Of a stretch of DNA of 64,000 nucleotides, positions 52,075 to 59,390 are shown piece by piece. The notes under the pieces were generated by a model. That model was given only the letters and a program-made list of their open reading frames with translations. It had not been told where the DNA came from and did not search any database. Source of the stretch: Granulicella sapmiensis (lineage in GTDB: Bacteria; Acidobacteriota; Terriglobia; Terriglobales; Acidobacteriaceae); assembly GCA_026225395.1 (NCBI GenBank), contig JAMFSR010000021.1, positions 1-64,000 of the forward strand, written 5' to 3'. Numbering within the stretch: the stretch's first letter is position 1; the number at the start of each line of letters is the position of its first letter. The position numbers and the translations under genes are program-made.

Positions 52075-52162
52075 GGAGAGATGGCCGAGTGGCTGAAGGC
52101 GCACGCTTGGAAAGCGTGTATACCGCAAGGTATCCAGGGTTCGAATCCCTGTCTCTCCGCCA
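52075..52162 (+). tRNA. tRNA-Ser(GGA)
   Basis: The plus strand folds as an 88-base class II tRNA. The acceptor GGAGAGA pairs with TCTCTCC, followed by G and an encoded CCA. The anticodon stem CACGC/GCGTG holds TTGGAAA, anticodon GGA. It has a long variable arm and the T loop GGTTCGAATCC. Confidence 0.95.
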
Positions 52163-52306
52163 TATACTTCTGCAACTTGCGGTTCGCAATTCCCTAACCC
52201 CAATGCCTGCGCCCATCGAGGCAGCTTCGCTATGTCTTGCCTGAAACTTCTTCCAACAGCCAGCACCGGCGGATGACGCCAGTTGGGGTTCGATGAAGTA
52301 GGCTTG

Positions 52307-53044
52307 ATGGTTGGGATGCCCATTCTGCTGCTCATCATTCCGGTACTCTCAACTCTTGCGGGAGGGTTGCTGGCGATACGCTTTCGGCGGTCGCTGGCAT
52401 TGTTGATCGCATTGGGCGCAGGCTTGTTGCTGGGAGCTGCGTTTCTGGATCTGCTGCCGGAGGCAATCACGCTTGGCGTGCCGGCCAGGTTGACGGCTGG
52501 CAATGCCCTGGCGATTGCACTGGTAGCGTTTCTCGTTTTCCTGACGCTGGGTAATGGGCTGGATGTACTGGCCGTGCGTTGGGAGTCGAACGCGTCGGCG
52601 CGAAAGACAGTCGGACGGATCGGTGGAGGGATGCTGATCTTCCACAGCCTGCGGGATGGCATGGCGATCGGGCTGGCGTATGCGGCGTCGCACCCGGCGG
52701 GGTACGCAGTGGCCGTGGGGATTGCCGCGCATGATCTGGGGGATGGGATGAATACCGTGCTGCTGACGACCGGCGGCGAGCGCGCGGGTAAGGCTGACTA
52801 TGGGTTTCTGGCAGCCGATGCGCTGGCGCCGCTGGTAGGTGGGTTGCTGACGGTTTGGTGGAGCTTTTCAGCGCGGAGTTCGGTGATTTTGTTGGCGGTG
52901 GCGGCGGGGTTCTTTATCGAGCTGGCGACGAGTGATTTTCTGCCGGAAGCGCGGCGGCGGGAGAATCCGCGAATGAAGATGCTGGTGGCGGTGTTTGTTG
53001 GCGCTGCTGCGATCTGGGCGGCAAATTTGTTGATCGGGGTCTAG
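52307..53044 (+). CDS. ZIP-family metal transporter
   Basis: The 245-residue membrane protein shows the ZIP pattern: about eight helices with LGAGLLLGAAFLDLLPEA and metal-site helix 4 IFHSLRDGMAIGLAYAASHP. Helix 5 reads VGIAAHDLGDGMNTVLL. ZIP proteins move zinc or other divalent metals into the cytoplasm. The substrate cannot be fixed by sequence. I chose ATG 52307; a TTG at 52283 would add eight polar residues. Its last four bases overlap the end of the convergent delta-prime gene. Confidence 0.85.
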   Translation: MVGMPILLLIIPVLSTLAGGLLAIRFRRSLALLIALGAGLLLGAAFLDLLPEAITLGVPARLTAGNALAIALVAFLVFLTLGNGLDVLAVRWESNASARKTVGRIGGGMLIFHSLRDGMAIGLAYAASHPAGYAVAVGIAAHDLGDGMNTVLLTTGGERAGKADYGFLAADALAPLVGGLLTVWWSFSARSSVILLAVAAGFFIELATSDFLPEARRRENPRMKMLVAVFVGAAAIWAANLLIGV

Positions 53045-54171
53045 CGGAGTCTTGCGCCTTCGAGTTCGGCAGCAAAAGCGTCGAGACTTACATTACGGAG
53101 AAGGTTACGGCGAAGTCCGGATTGAACGGCGTCCAGGCCGCGGACGGCGGATTCTATCCAGGCGAAGTCGAAGGTGTCGGCAAAACCCTTGAGCTCGGGA
53201 CGGATGTCTACATTGCGGATGCGATCGGGAGCATTTCCCTGGAGCAGCAGAATGTCTTCGAGGATGCTCGAAAGAGCGCGGAGGAGTGCGGTCGTCTTGA
53301 CCTGGCCTTCGGCGCCGGCACGGTAGCTTTCCGTCATACGGAAGAGTGCGGTGTGGTTGGAAGTCTGGGAGTTGCGGAGGATCGTGAGGGCGTCTAGACG
53401 TGCGGCAGTGTATTCAGCGAGGTCAAAACCATAGGCTCGTCCTACAGCCCCTTCCGACAGACGCGCCAGCAGTGCGCGGTCTTTGGGATTGAGCTCTGGA
53501 CGGCGGACGGCGAGGAGTTGCTCGATCTCTTCCGCGGGTATAGCGCCGAGGCGAACAATGGCGCAGCGAGAGCGGATGGTGGGCAGGAGTTCGCCGAGGT
53601 TTTCCGCAAGGATGATGATGTGCGCGTAATCGGGTGGCTCTTCGAGTACTTTCAGCAGTGAGTTAGCGGCTTCCTTCATGAAGGAGGCGGTGGTGATGAT
53701 GAAGACTTTGGCCGGGGCTTCGGCGGGGCGGCGTTGGGACCGGTTGATGAGGGTGCGGACCTGGCCGAGCTTGATGAGGAGTTGGGGCGGGTCGGGAGGA
53801 AGGATGAGGACGTCAGGGTGGGTTTGCACCAGGACGCGCGTTTCCTTCTTGTCGACCTCGCGCATGTCTTCGCGGGCTGCCACGGCTTCCTCGACACGGG
53901 TTTCGAGGTCGGCGGACTCCATGATCCGAGTGCAGTTGCGGCAGTGTCCGCAGAAGGCGGCTAGTTCCCTGCCGTCGGGTGCGAGGTCGCGGGGTTGGTT
54001 TTCGCACTCCAGGGCAAGCGTCAGCAGGAGTGCGAGCGTGTATTTGCCGGCGCCCCGGGGACCGGCAACGATCATGGAGTGCGGCAGGCGGCCGACGGCC
54101 ACGGCGGCGCGGAGGCTGTCGATGGATGTCGTGTTGCCGATGAAGTCTGCGAAGGTTGCGGGAAGAGCCAT
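53041..54171 (-). CDS. holB: DNA polymerase III delta' subunit
   Basis: The 376-residue clamp-loader subunit has a Walker A-like loop AGPRGAGKYTLA and a zinc module of FCGHCRNCTR plus an upstream cysteine. KVFIITTASFMKEAANSLLKVLEEPP is the Walker B/SRC-like region. C-terminal helical domains follow. It helps load the sliding clamp with the delta and gamma/tau subunits. It lies opposite, and overlaps by four bases, the ZIP transporter end. The start ATG at 54171 is the family-type start. Confidence 0.88.
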   Translation of the reverse strand: MALPATFADFIGNTTSIDSLRAAVAVGRLPHSMIVAGPRGAGKYTLALLLTLALECENQPRDLAPDGRELAAFCGHCRNCTRIMESADLETRVEEAVAAREDMREVDKKETRVLVQTHPDVLILPPDPPQLLIKLGQVRTLINRSQRRPAEAPAKVFIITTASFMKEAANSLLKVLEEPPDYAHIIILAENLGELLPTIRSRCAIVRLGAIPAEEIEQLLAVRRPELNPKDRALLARLSEGAVGRAYGFDLAEYTAARLDALTILRNSQTSNHTALFRMTESYRAGAEGQVKTTALLRALSSILEDILLLQGNAPDRIRNVDIRPELKGFADTFDFAWIESAVRGLDAVQSGLRRNLLRNVSLDAFAAELEGARLR

Positions 54172-54406
54172 CGATTTAGAGCCTATCGCAAACGGCGATG
54201 GCGTTGAATTTCTCTGGATTTCTTAGGGTTTCTAAGGTCGTCCCGTGGGTTATTCTGGAAACAATTTGATCTTTCGGAACGTCTTGTTTCAAAACCTGAT
54301 TCTGACGGCTCGCCGTTTCCGATGAACCATGCTTCCGCGTGATTTTGATTTTGCGGATAGGACCCGGGTGAAGGAATCCTCAATAACCAGCCTAACGGAG
54401 AGACAT

Positions 54407-54799
54407 TTGAGCAATGTGACCGAGATGGAAGAGTTAAGCGAAGCGAGTTCGTATAACGGGACTCGTAAGCTTGTGCGGCCTCAATTGCCTGTCGGCGAAC
54501 GGCGGCGCGATGTACTCCTGATGGAGGATCCGCTGAGCCATGCCATGGCACCTGAGCCGCGCGGCGTTCAGGAGAGCTCGCATGCAGAAGCTTTCTACTT
54601 CCAGAAGCAGGTGCAGCAGCGGACTGAGATGACTGTGATCCTCGAAGATGGTGAAGAGCTGAACGGAGTGATCGAATGGTACGACAAATGCGTCGTAAAG
54701 CTGCGGTCCGGGCGGCGCAGGGTGATGATTTACAAGTCTGGAATCAAATACATGTACAAAAGTTCCGAGGCAGCGCTGGGCCACGCTGTGATGAAGTAG
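54407..54799 (+). CDS. hfq: Hfq-like RNA chaperone, divergent
   Basis: The 130-residue protein holds an Sm domain in its second half. Sm1 is FYFQKQVQQRTEMTVILEDG followed by ELNGVIEWYDKCVVKL. Sm2 is RRVMIYKSGIKYMY. In standard Hfq, Sm2 reads YKHA, where the Lys-His pair binds uridine-rich RNA; here the His is Ser111. The N-terminal ~55 residues are polar and of unknown role. TTG at 54407 has GGAG six bases upstream and is preferred over ATG at 54329 or 54425. It likely assists sRNA-mRNA pairing. Confidence 0.8.
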   Translation: MSNVTEMEELSEASSYNGTRKLVRPQLPVGERRRDVLLMEDPLSHAMAPEPRGVQESSHAEAFYFQKQVQQRTEMTVILEDGEELNGVIEWYDKCVVKLRSGRRRVMIYKSGIKYMYKSSEAALGHAVMK

Positions 54800-54816
54800 A
54801 AGAGTGGGTTCGGGGG

Positions 54817-55866
54817 TTAGGTTTTAGGGCGCGCGGCTTTTTGTAGACGGTCGCGGATAGCGTCGGCGAGGCCACCGGAGGGTGGGAGTGGGCAAAGAAT
54901 GACGTCGACGCCTTGATCGTCCAGTGACCGTATGCCGGTGAAGAGTCTGGCCGCGAGAGTTTCATAGTCATTCCAAGAGCCCCAATCGAAAACGGTTGCG
55001 GTGGCCAAGCGTGGCCAACCGGTGGGCAGGAGAACGCCGAGGCGCGGCGTGGCGGGTTGACTCGGCATCTGGGCGAAGAGTTGATTGGCAGCGCGGTTCC
55101 ATAGCTCGTCGGGAGTGGGGCCGGTGAGCACAAGGGTTGCGCGTGGAGCATAGTGGCGGATGCCTACCCCGGGAGATGGAAGCGAGGCTGGAAAGCTGTG
55201 GCTAGGTCTTATGGTGTGGATCTGAATCGGCACACGAACGGCGGCCAGGAGTTGGGGGGCAGTAATCGCTCCGGGGCGATAGAGGATCATGGGAGTCTGG
55301 GTGGGGTCGAGTACGGTGGATTCGAGGCCGACGGTGGTGGGTCCGGCGTCGAGGACAGCGTCGATGCGACCGTCGAGGTCTGCAAGCACGTGTTGGGCCG
55401 TCGTAGGGCTCGTGTGGCCGAAGGTATTGGCGCTTGGTGCAGCTATGGGCAGGCCTGCAAGGCGCAGCAAGGCCTGGGCGGCCGGGTGGGACGGAATACG
55501 GACTCCAACGAGGGGACGACCGGCTGTAACGGCATCCGGAATCTGGGAGTTACGAGGGAGTAAAAGGGTTAGCGGGCCGGGCCAGAAGGCTTCGACCAGT
55601 GCGGCTATGCGGGGTTGCAGGCTGACTGGGATAGAGGTGATGGTGCTAAGGTCGTCTGTGGAAGCCAGGTGGACAATGAGCGGGTCCCAGGAGGGGCGCT
55701 GTTTGGCTTCGAAGATTTTGGCGATGGCGGCTGGTGACAAGGCGTTGGCCCCTAAGCCGTACACGGTTTCGGTGGCGAAAGCGACGGTACCGTCGGCGCG
55801 GAGGATCGCGGCGGCGCGGTCGAGGTCCGCCGGGTGGCTGGCGTCTAGATGAAGGGTTAGCGGCAC
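54817..55866 (-). CDS. Sua5/TsaC-type threonylcarbamoyl-AMP synthase
   Basis: The 349-residue protein makes threonylcarbamoyl-AMP for the t6A37 base of ANN-decoding tRNAs. The YrdC domain shows TVAFATETVYGLGANAL, KIFEAKQRPSWDPLIVHL, FWPGPLTLLL and GVRIPSHPAAQ. It is followed by a C-terminal Sua5 domain (about residues 215-345, with the linker GIRHYAPRATLVL). The two-domain length marks it as Sua5 rather than short TsaC. It diverges from the CYTH gene. Confidence 0.9.
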   Translation of the reverse strand: MPLTLHLDASHPADLDRAAAILRADGTVAFATETVYGLGANALSPAAIAKIFEAKQRPSWDPLIVHLASTDDLSTITSIPVSLQPRIAALVEAFWPGPLTLLLPRNSQIPDAVTAGRPLVGVRIPSHPAAQALLRLAGLPIAAPSANTFGHTSPTTAQHVLADLDGRIDAVLDAGPTTVGLESTVLDPTQTPMILYRPGAITAPQLLAAVRVPIQIHTIRPSHSFPASLPSPGVGIRHYAPRATLVLTGPTPDELWNRAANQLFAQMPSQPATPRLGVLLPTGWPRLATATVFDWGSWNDYETLAARLFTGIRSLDDQGVDVILCPLPPSGGLADAIRDRLQKAARPKT

Positions 55867-55983
55867 TTTGGTTATGGTAGCGGCTCAGGGATGGGGTGTG
55901 CTGATCGAAAGATTTGGGTGGGATGAAAAAGAGTGCCGGTTTGCCACAGGCCATAGCGCATGTTGCGGACTATACTTTGGCGC

Positions 55984-56571
55984 ATGCAGGCACCTGAGAT
56001 CGAACTGAAGTTTCCGGTCGATGATGTGGTGGCGCTCCGGTCGAAGGCGATTGAGCTGGGATTCTGGCTCGAGACGGAGAGAACCTTTGAGAGCAATACG
56101 CTCTATGACTCGCCCGATCGCAGCCTGAGGGCGAAGAAGCAGATCCTGCGGATTCGATGGTATGGGCAGCGGTGTACGCTGACGCATAAACGCAAGTCGC
56201 AGACAGGCGATGCGGGGGCGAAGTATAAAACTCGTATTGAGACCGAGACCGTGGTGGAAGACGGGGATGCGCTGGCTGAGATTTTCTGCCAATTGGGGTA
56301 TTGTGCAGCTTTCCGGTATGAGAAGTTCAGAACCGAGTGGGGTGCCGAGGGTGGTGGCCACCTGGTGCTGGATGAGACTCCGATTGGCGTGTGGGCCGAG
56401 CTTGAGGGCCCGCCGGAGTGGATCGACGAGATGCTGGAGCGGCTCGGTGTGGATGGGAACCGGTGTTTGACCGATAGCTACGGAACGCTGTTTCTTGACT
56501 GGAAGGCGAAGACAGGAAGCCCAGCTGAGAATATGACATTTGCGGAGATTGAGGCGGTCGTAGGGGCGTAG
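55984..56571 (+). CDS. CYTH-domain protein, class IV adenylate cyclase-like
   Basis: The 195-residue protein has the CYTH fold: EIELKFPV (ExExK), a basic cluster LRIRWYGQRCTLTHKRK, RYEKFRTEW, LDETPIGVWAELEG and a late acidic strand. Such enzymes act on triphosphate substrates, either as adenylate cyclase (CyaB type) or as thiamine/inorganic triphosphatase. Closest in style is the CyaB/class IV group, but which reaction it catalyses cannot be settled by reading. The ATG at 55984 (MQAPEIELKF) is chosen since the longer form at 55960 adds nothing family-like. Confidence 0.8.
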   Translation: MQAPEIELKFPVDDVVALRSKAIELGFWLETERTFESNTLYDSPDRSLRAKKQILRIRWYGQRCTLTHKRKSQTGDAGAKYKTRIETETVVEDGDALAEIFCQLGYCAAFRYEKFRTEWGAEGGGHLVLDETPIGVWAELEGPPEWIDEMLERLGVDGNRCLTDSYGTLFLDWKAKTGSPAENMTFAEIEAVVGA

Positions 56572-56617
56572 TTTTTGGTGTGCTCATGGAATCGGCTGGG
56601 ATGCCGATGAAGGGGGC

Positions 56618-56842
56618 GTGAGAGCCACGAACGTTATTCCCTTTCCGGTGCCGCAACGTAAGCAGATACGGCCATTTGTGTTTCCGATCGATAAGCCTGT
56701 GCTGGTGATGCCGCGGCCGCAGGGGTGTCCGGATACGTCGCTGAGTGGGCTGCTGGATGAGTTTGCGATCTGGGCCAGCCGCTTTGGGCGACGGTTGACC
56801 TTGCGCCGCCCTGCCAGGCAAGAGGGTCGCCATGAGGCTTGA
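56618..56842 (+). CDS. Possible small protein overlapping the chemotaxis receptor gene
   Basis: This is a 74-residue open frame from a GTG at 56618 to 56842. It is basic and proline-rich ([21 protein letters not shown]) with a helical end. It overlaps the receptor start by 11 bases, which suggests translational coupling. AGGGGG lies directly before the GTG but is too close to be a good Shine-Dalgarno sequence, so the start is unsure. I recognise no family and the gene is only moderately likely. Confidence 0.45.
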   Translation: MRATNVIPFPVPQRKQIRPFVFPIDKPVLVMPRPQGCPDTSLSGLLDEFAIWASRFGRRLTLRRPARQEGRHEA

Positions 56843-58076
56843 GACAAAGCTTGGGTGGAACTTCTGCATCCTCATTGCAGCCGTTGGGATGGGGCTTGCT
56901 GCGGCGTTTGGTGAGCTTGGGCGTGCGAGACAGCTTGCCGTGACGATGGAAGCGCTGTCGGTCATTGTGGCGCTTGGGGGAGCGGTGCTGTCGCTGGTGC
57001 TGGGCAGAAGAGTGGCGCGAGACCTGCGTGCGATTTCAGACCGGGCGAACGCTATTGCGGCAGGAGATCTTTCGGGAGAGCTGCTGGTTCGTGAGCGAAC
57101 ACTTGAGGTGGTAGACCTGGCACGGGCTGTGAACTGTGTCCAGGCCCGGTTGCGGGAGATGATAGGGGCTTTTGCGGAGACCTCGAGCACGCTGGCGGCT
57201 AGTGCGAACCAGATGCGGACGTCGAGCGAGGGTATGCACCGTCGGATTGATTTGCAGAGCCAGCAGACGCAGCAGGCGGCCACGGCGATGACGGAGATGT
57301 CTGCGTCGATTGCGGAGGTGAGCCGGCATACGCAGGACGCGGCGCAGTCGGCACGGGATGCGGCGGCTACGGCGCGTGATGGTGGGGAGATCGTCAACGG
57401 GATGCTGGTGGCAATTGGCGAAATGAACGTCGGTATGGGGCGGAGTTCTGCCGCGATTGGTTTGCTGGGTGAGGATTCGAAGAAAATTTCGCAGATTGTG
57501 AACGTGATCGACGACATTGCGAAAAAGACGAACCTGTTGGCTTTGAATGCGGCGATTGAAGCGGCTCGGGCTGGAGAGCAAGGGCGCGGCTTTGCGGTGG
57601 TTGCGGGTGAGGTGAGGCGGCTGGCGGAGAGCACGGCGAAGGCTACCGGGGAGATCGCGACGATGATCCTGGGGATTCAGCAGCGGACGGGTGCGGCGAT
57701 GGCGGAGATGGAGTCCGGGACGAAGATTGTGGCGGAAGGCGCGGCTACGACGAAGCTGGCAGGAGCGGCGCTGGAACGGATTATCGGGATGGCGGAGCGG
57801 GTGGACCGGATGATTGCGCAGATTGCCATTGCGACGGCGCAGCAGGCGGCAGCGGCGGACCAATCGAGCACAAGTCTGGATGCGATCCACGCGCTGAGTG
57901 GGGAGAATCTGGAGGAGATGGCGACTACGGCGCAAGGGATTGAAGCGTTGCGGGGTTCTGCGGTAGCGATGGAGCGACAAGTGGAGCGATCGCTGGTAAA
58001 GCGGGTTCCGGCGCGGCGGGAACGGCCGGTGGCTGAGGATGGGGTGTTGTATGGGGCGGGATGGGGTGCAGCTTAA
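56832..58076 (+). CDS. Methyl-accepting chemotaxis-type receptor without ligand-binding domain
   Basis: The 414-residue protein has two membrane helices (about residues 10-25 and 40-60) joined by a loop of only about 12 residues. A HAMP-like region and a long coiled signalling domain follow. The conserved hairpin tip is [22 protein letters not shown] followed by [20 protein letters not shown]. The loop is too short to bind a ligand outside, so it likely senses internal or membrane conditions. No cheA, cheW or flagellar gene is nearby. Confidence 0.9.
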   Translation: MRLETKLGWNFCILIAAVGMGLAAAFGELGRARQLAVTMEALSVIVALGGAVLSLVLGRRVARDLRAISDRANAIAAGDLSGELLVRERTLEVVDLARAVNCVQARLREMIGAFAETSSTLAASANQMRTSSEGMHRRIDLQSQQTQQAATAMTEMSASIAEVSRHTQDAAQSARDAAATARDGGEIVNGMLVAIGEMNVGMGRSSAAIGLLGEDSKKISQIVNVIDDIAKKTNLLALNAAIEAARAGEQGRGFAVVAGEVRRLAESTAKATGEIATMILGIQQRTGAAMAEMESGTKIVAEGAATTKLAGAALERIIGMAERVDRMIAQIAIATAQQAAAADQSSTSLDAIHALSGENLEEMATTAQGIEALRGSAVAMERQVERSLVKRVPARRERPVAEDGVLYGAGWGAA

Positions 58077-58121
58077 GTTTGTGGCGGCTTGAAGGAGAAC
58101 AGTCGCACTTTCGCGCAATAC

Positions 58122-58155
58122 CCCATCCTTTCGGGATGGACTCCGAAAGGATGGG
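58122..58155. terminator. Bidirectional terminator between receptor and tonB genes
   Basis: A 13-base perfect inverted repeat (CCCATCCTTTCGG at 58122-58134, with its complement at 58143-58155) encloses GATGGACT. It lies between two convergent genes. T-tracts are weak on both sides. Confidence 0.65.
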
Positions 58156-58172
58156 TCACCAGAGGCGGTCAG

Positions 58173-59141
58173 CTAGAAGATCTGGAAGTTTACGTCTACG
58201 TAGATGTCCACTTTGACGGGTTTGCCATCTTTCATGGCGGGCTTGAACTTGTACTGGCGGACGGCATCTACGGCTTTTTCGTCGAGGCCCATGCCGATGG
58301 GGCGGTAGACCGTTACGTGGGTGGGAAGGCCGTTTTCATCGACGATGAGGTGAACTTCGACGTTGCCGGAGAACTTGGCTTTGCGAGCTTCTTCTGAGAA
58401 CTCGGGGTCCACCTGGTAGATGAGCTTGGGTGCGGCCACGCCGCCGCCGACGTGGTAAACACCGCCGCCGGTGTTTCCGCCGGAGCCGGGGCCGATGCCG
58501 TTGCCGTTGCCCGAACCGAGGCCGCCGCCGGAGCCGTTGCCCATGGAGAAGCCTTTGAGCGTGGAGCTGGGCGAACCCATGTCAGGCATCTTGTTGTCGG
58601 CCATTTTGAGATTGGGCTGAACGACAACCGATGGCTCAACAGCAAGCTTGGGCGGGATGGTGGGTGGGGCTTTGGGCGGGACGATCTGTTCCTGCACGAG
58701 CTTAGGCAGGTGGCCCTGGGTGACCGGGGCGAGGTCATGCGAGCCGCCGCCGCCGCCGATAGCCTGTTTGGCAGGTGGGAGGGGCGGTGGTGGGACGACG
58801 TCTGTAAGGACCATCGCAGCCTTGTGAGGCGCTGAAATCTCGACATGGTGCCGGATGAGAAACGCGATGAGCAGAATGAGCAGCGCGTAGAAGGTGATCG
58901 ACATGCCGACCGACTTCTTGGTCATCTTGGTCGCCATCAGGTCAGGAACGGCGATGGGCTTGGACTCGAGAACGAGAGGTGGCAGCTTTTCGGGGAAAAA
59001 GACGTCGCGGAAGCTAGAGATCAGAGAGGCGAAGACGCCCTCTTCCTTGATCTCGCCGCTCAGATGCAGGGATTCGGCTGCGGAACGCAGGGTGGGCGCT
59101 GGGTGCTGGGGGTCCGGCGGGAGGAAATTGGTATCGGCCAT
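58173..59141 (-). CDS. Energy transducer TonB
   Basis: The 322-residue protein has a cytoplasmic N-terminus (about 75 residues), one membrane helix (SITFYALLILLIAFLI), a Pro/Gly-rich periplasmic spacer (about residues 110-235) and a C-terminal TonB domain. The last reads YQVDPEFSEEARKAKFSGNV, EVHLIVDENGLPTHV, then DEKAVDAVRQYKFKPAMKDG. It passes proton-motive energy from ExbBD to outer-membrane transporters. The long N-terminal cytoplasmic part is typical of acidobacterial versions. No exbB or exbD is nearby. Confidence 0.9.
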   Translation of the reverse strand: MADTNFLPPDPQHPAPTLRSAAESLHLSGEIKEEGVFASLISSFRDVFFPEKLPPLVLESKPIAVPDLMATKMTKKSVGMSITFYALLILLIAFLIRHHVEISAPHKAAMVLTDVVPPPPLPPAKQAIGGGGGSHDLAPVTQGHLPKLVQEQIVPPKAPPTIPPKLAVEPSVVVQPNLKMADNKMPDMGSPSSTLKGFSMGNGSGGGLGSGNGNGIGPGSGGNTGGGVYHVGGGVAAPKLIYQVDPEFSEEARKAKFSGNVEVHLIVDENGLPTHVTVYRPIGMGLDEKAVDAVRQYKFKPAMKDGKPVKVDIYVDVNFQIF

Positions 59142-59390
59142 AAGGAAACGAGGAGCGCTTTCAGTGGTGCAGGTGAACCGTCAAATTTGAGGTGCGAACT
59201 GGACAACAAAAGCACGCCGGGGATCATTCTACAAACTTTCGCCCGTCCGGCTCTTGTTTAGACGCAGGTTAGGAGAAAACAGACTCGTGAGCGGTACCTG
59301 CTCCGGTGACTTTACAATAGAAGTTTGTGCGGAGAGGCCGGATGGGGTGATTTGACCCCTGCGCGAGCCCCCGCGGACGAGGATTGCTGG

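Noticed and set aside
56327..57634. Long minus-strand open frame over the chemotaxis receptor
   Set aside because: It has Ser/Arg/Pro-rich composition without any fold and lies opposite a receptor with clear signalling motifs; it is a by-product of GC-rich codons.
59142..59390. Possible T-box leader before ileS
   Set aside because: No T-box sequence or matching antiterminator was found between the tonB and ileS genes.
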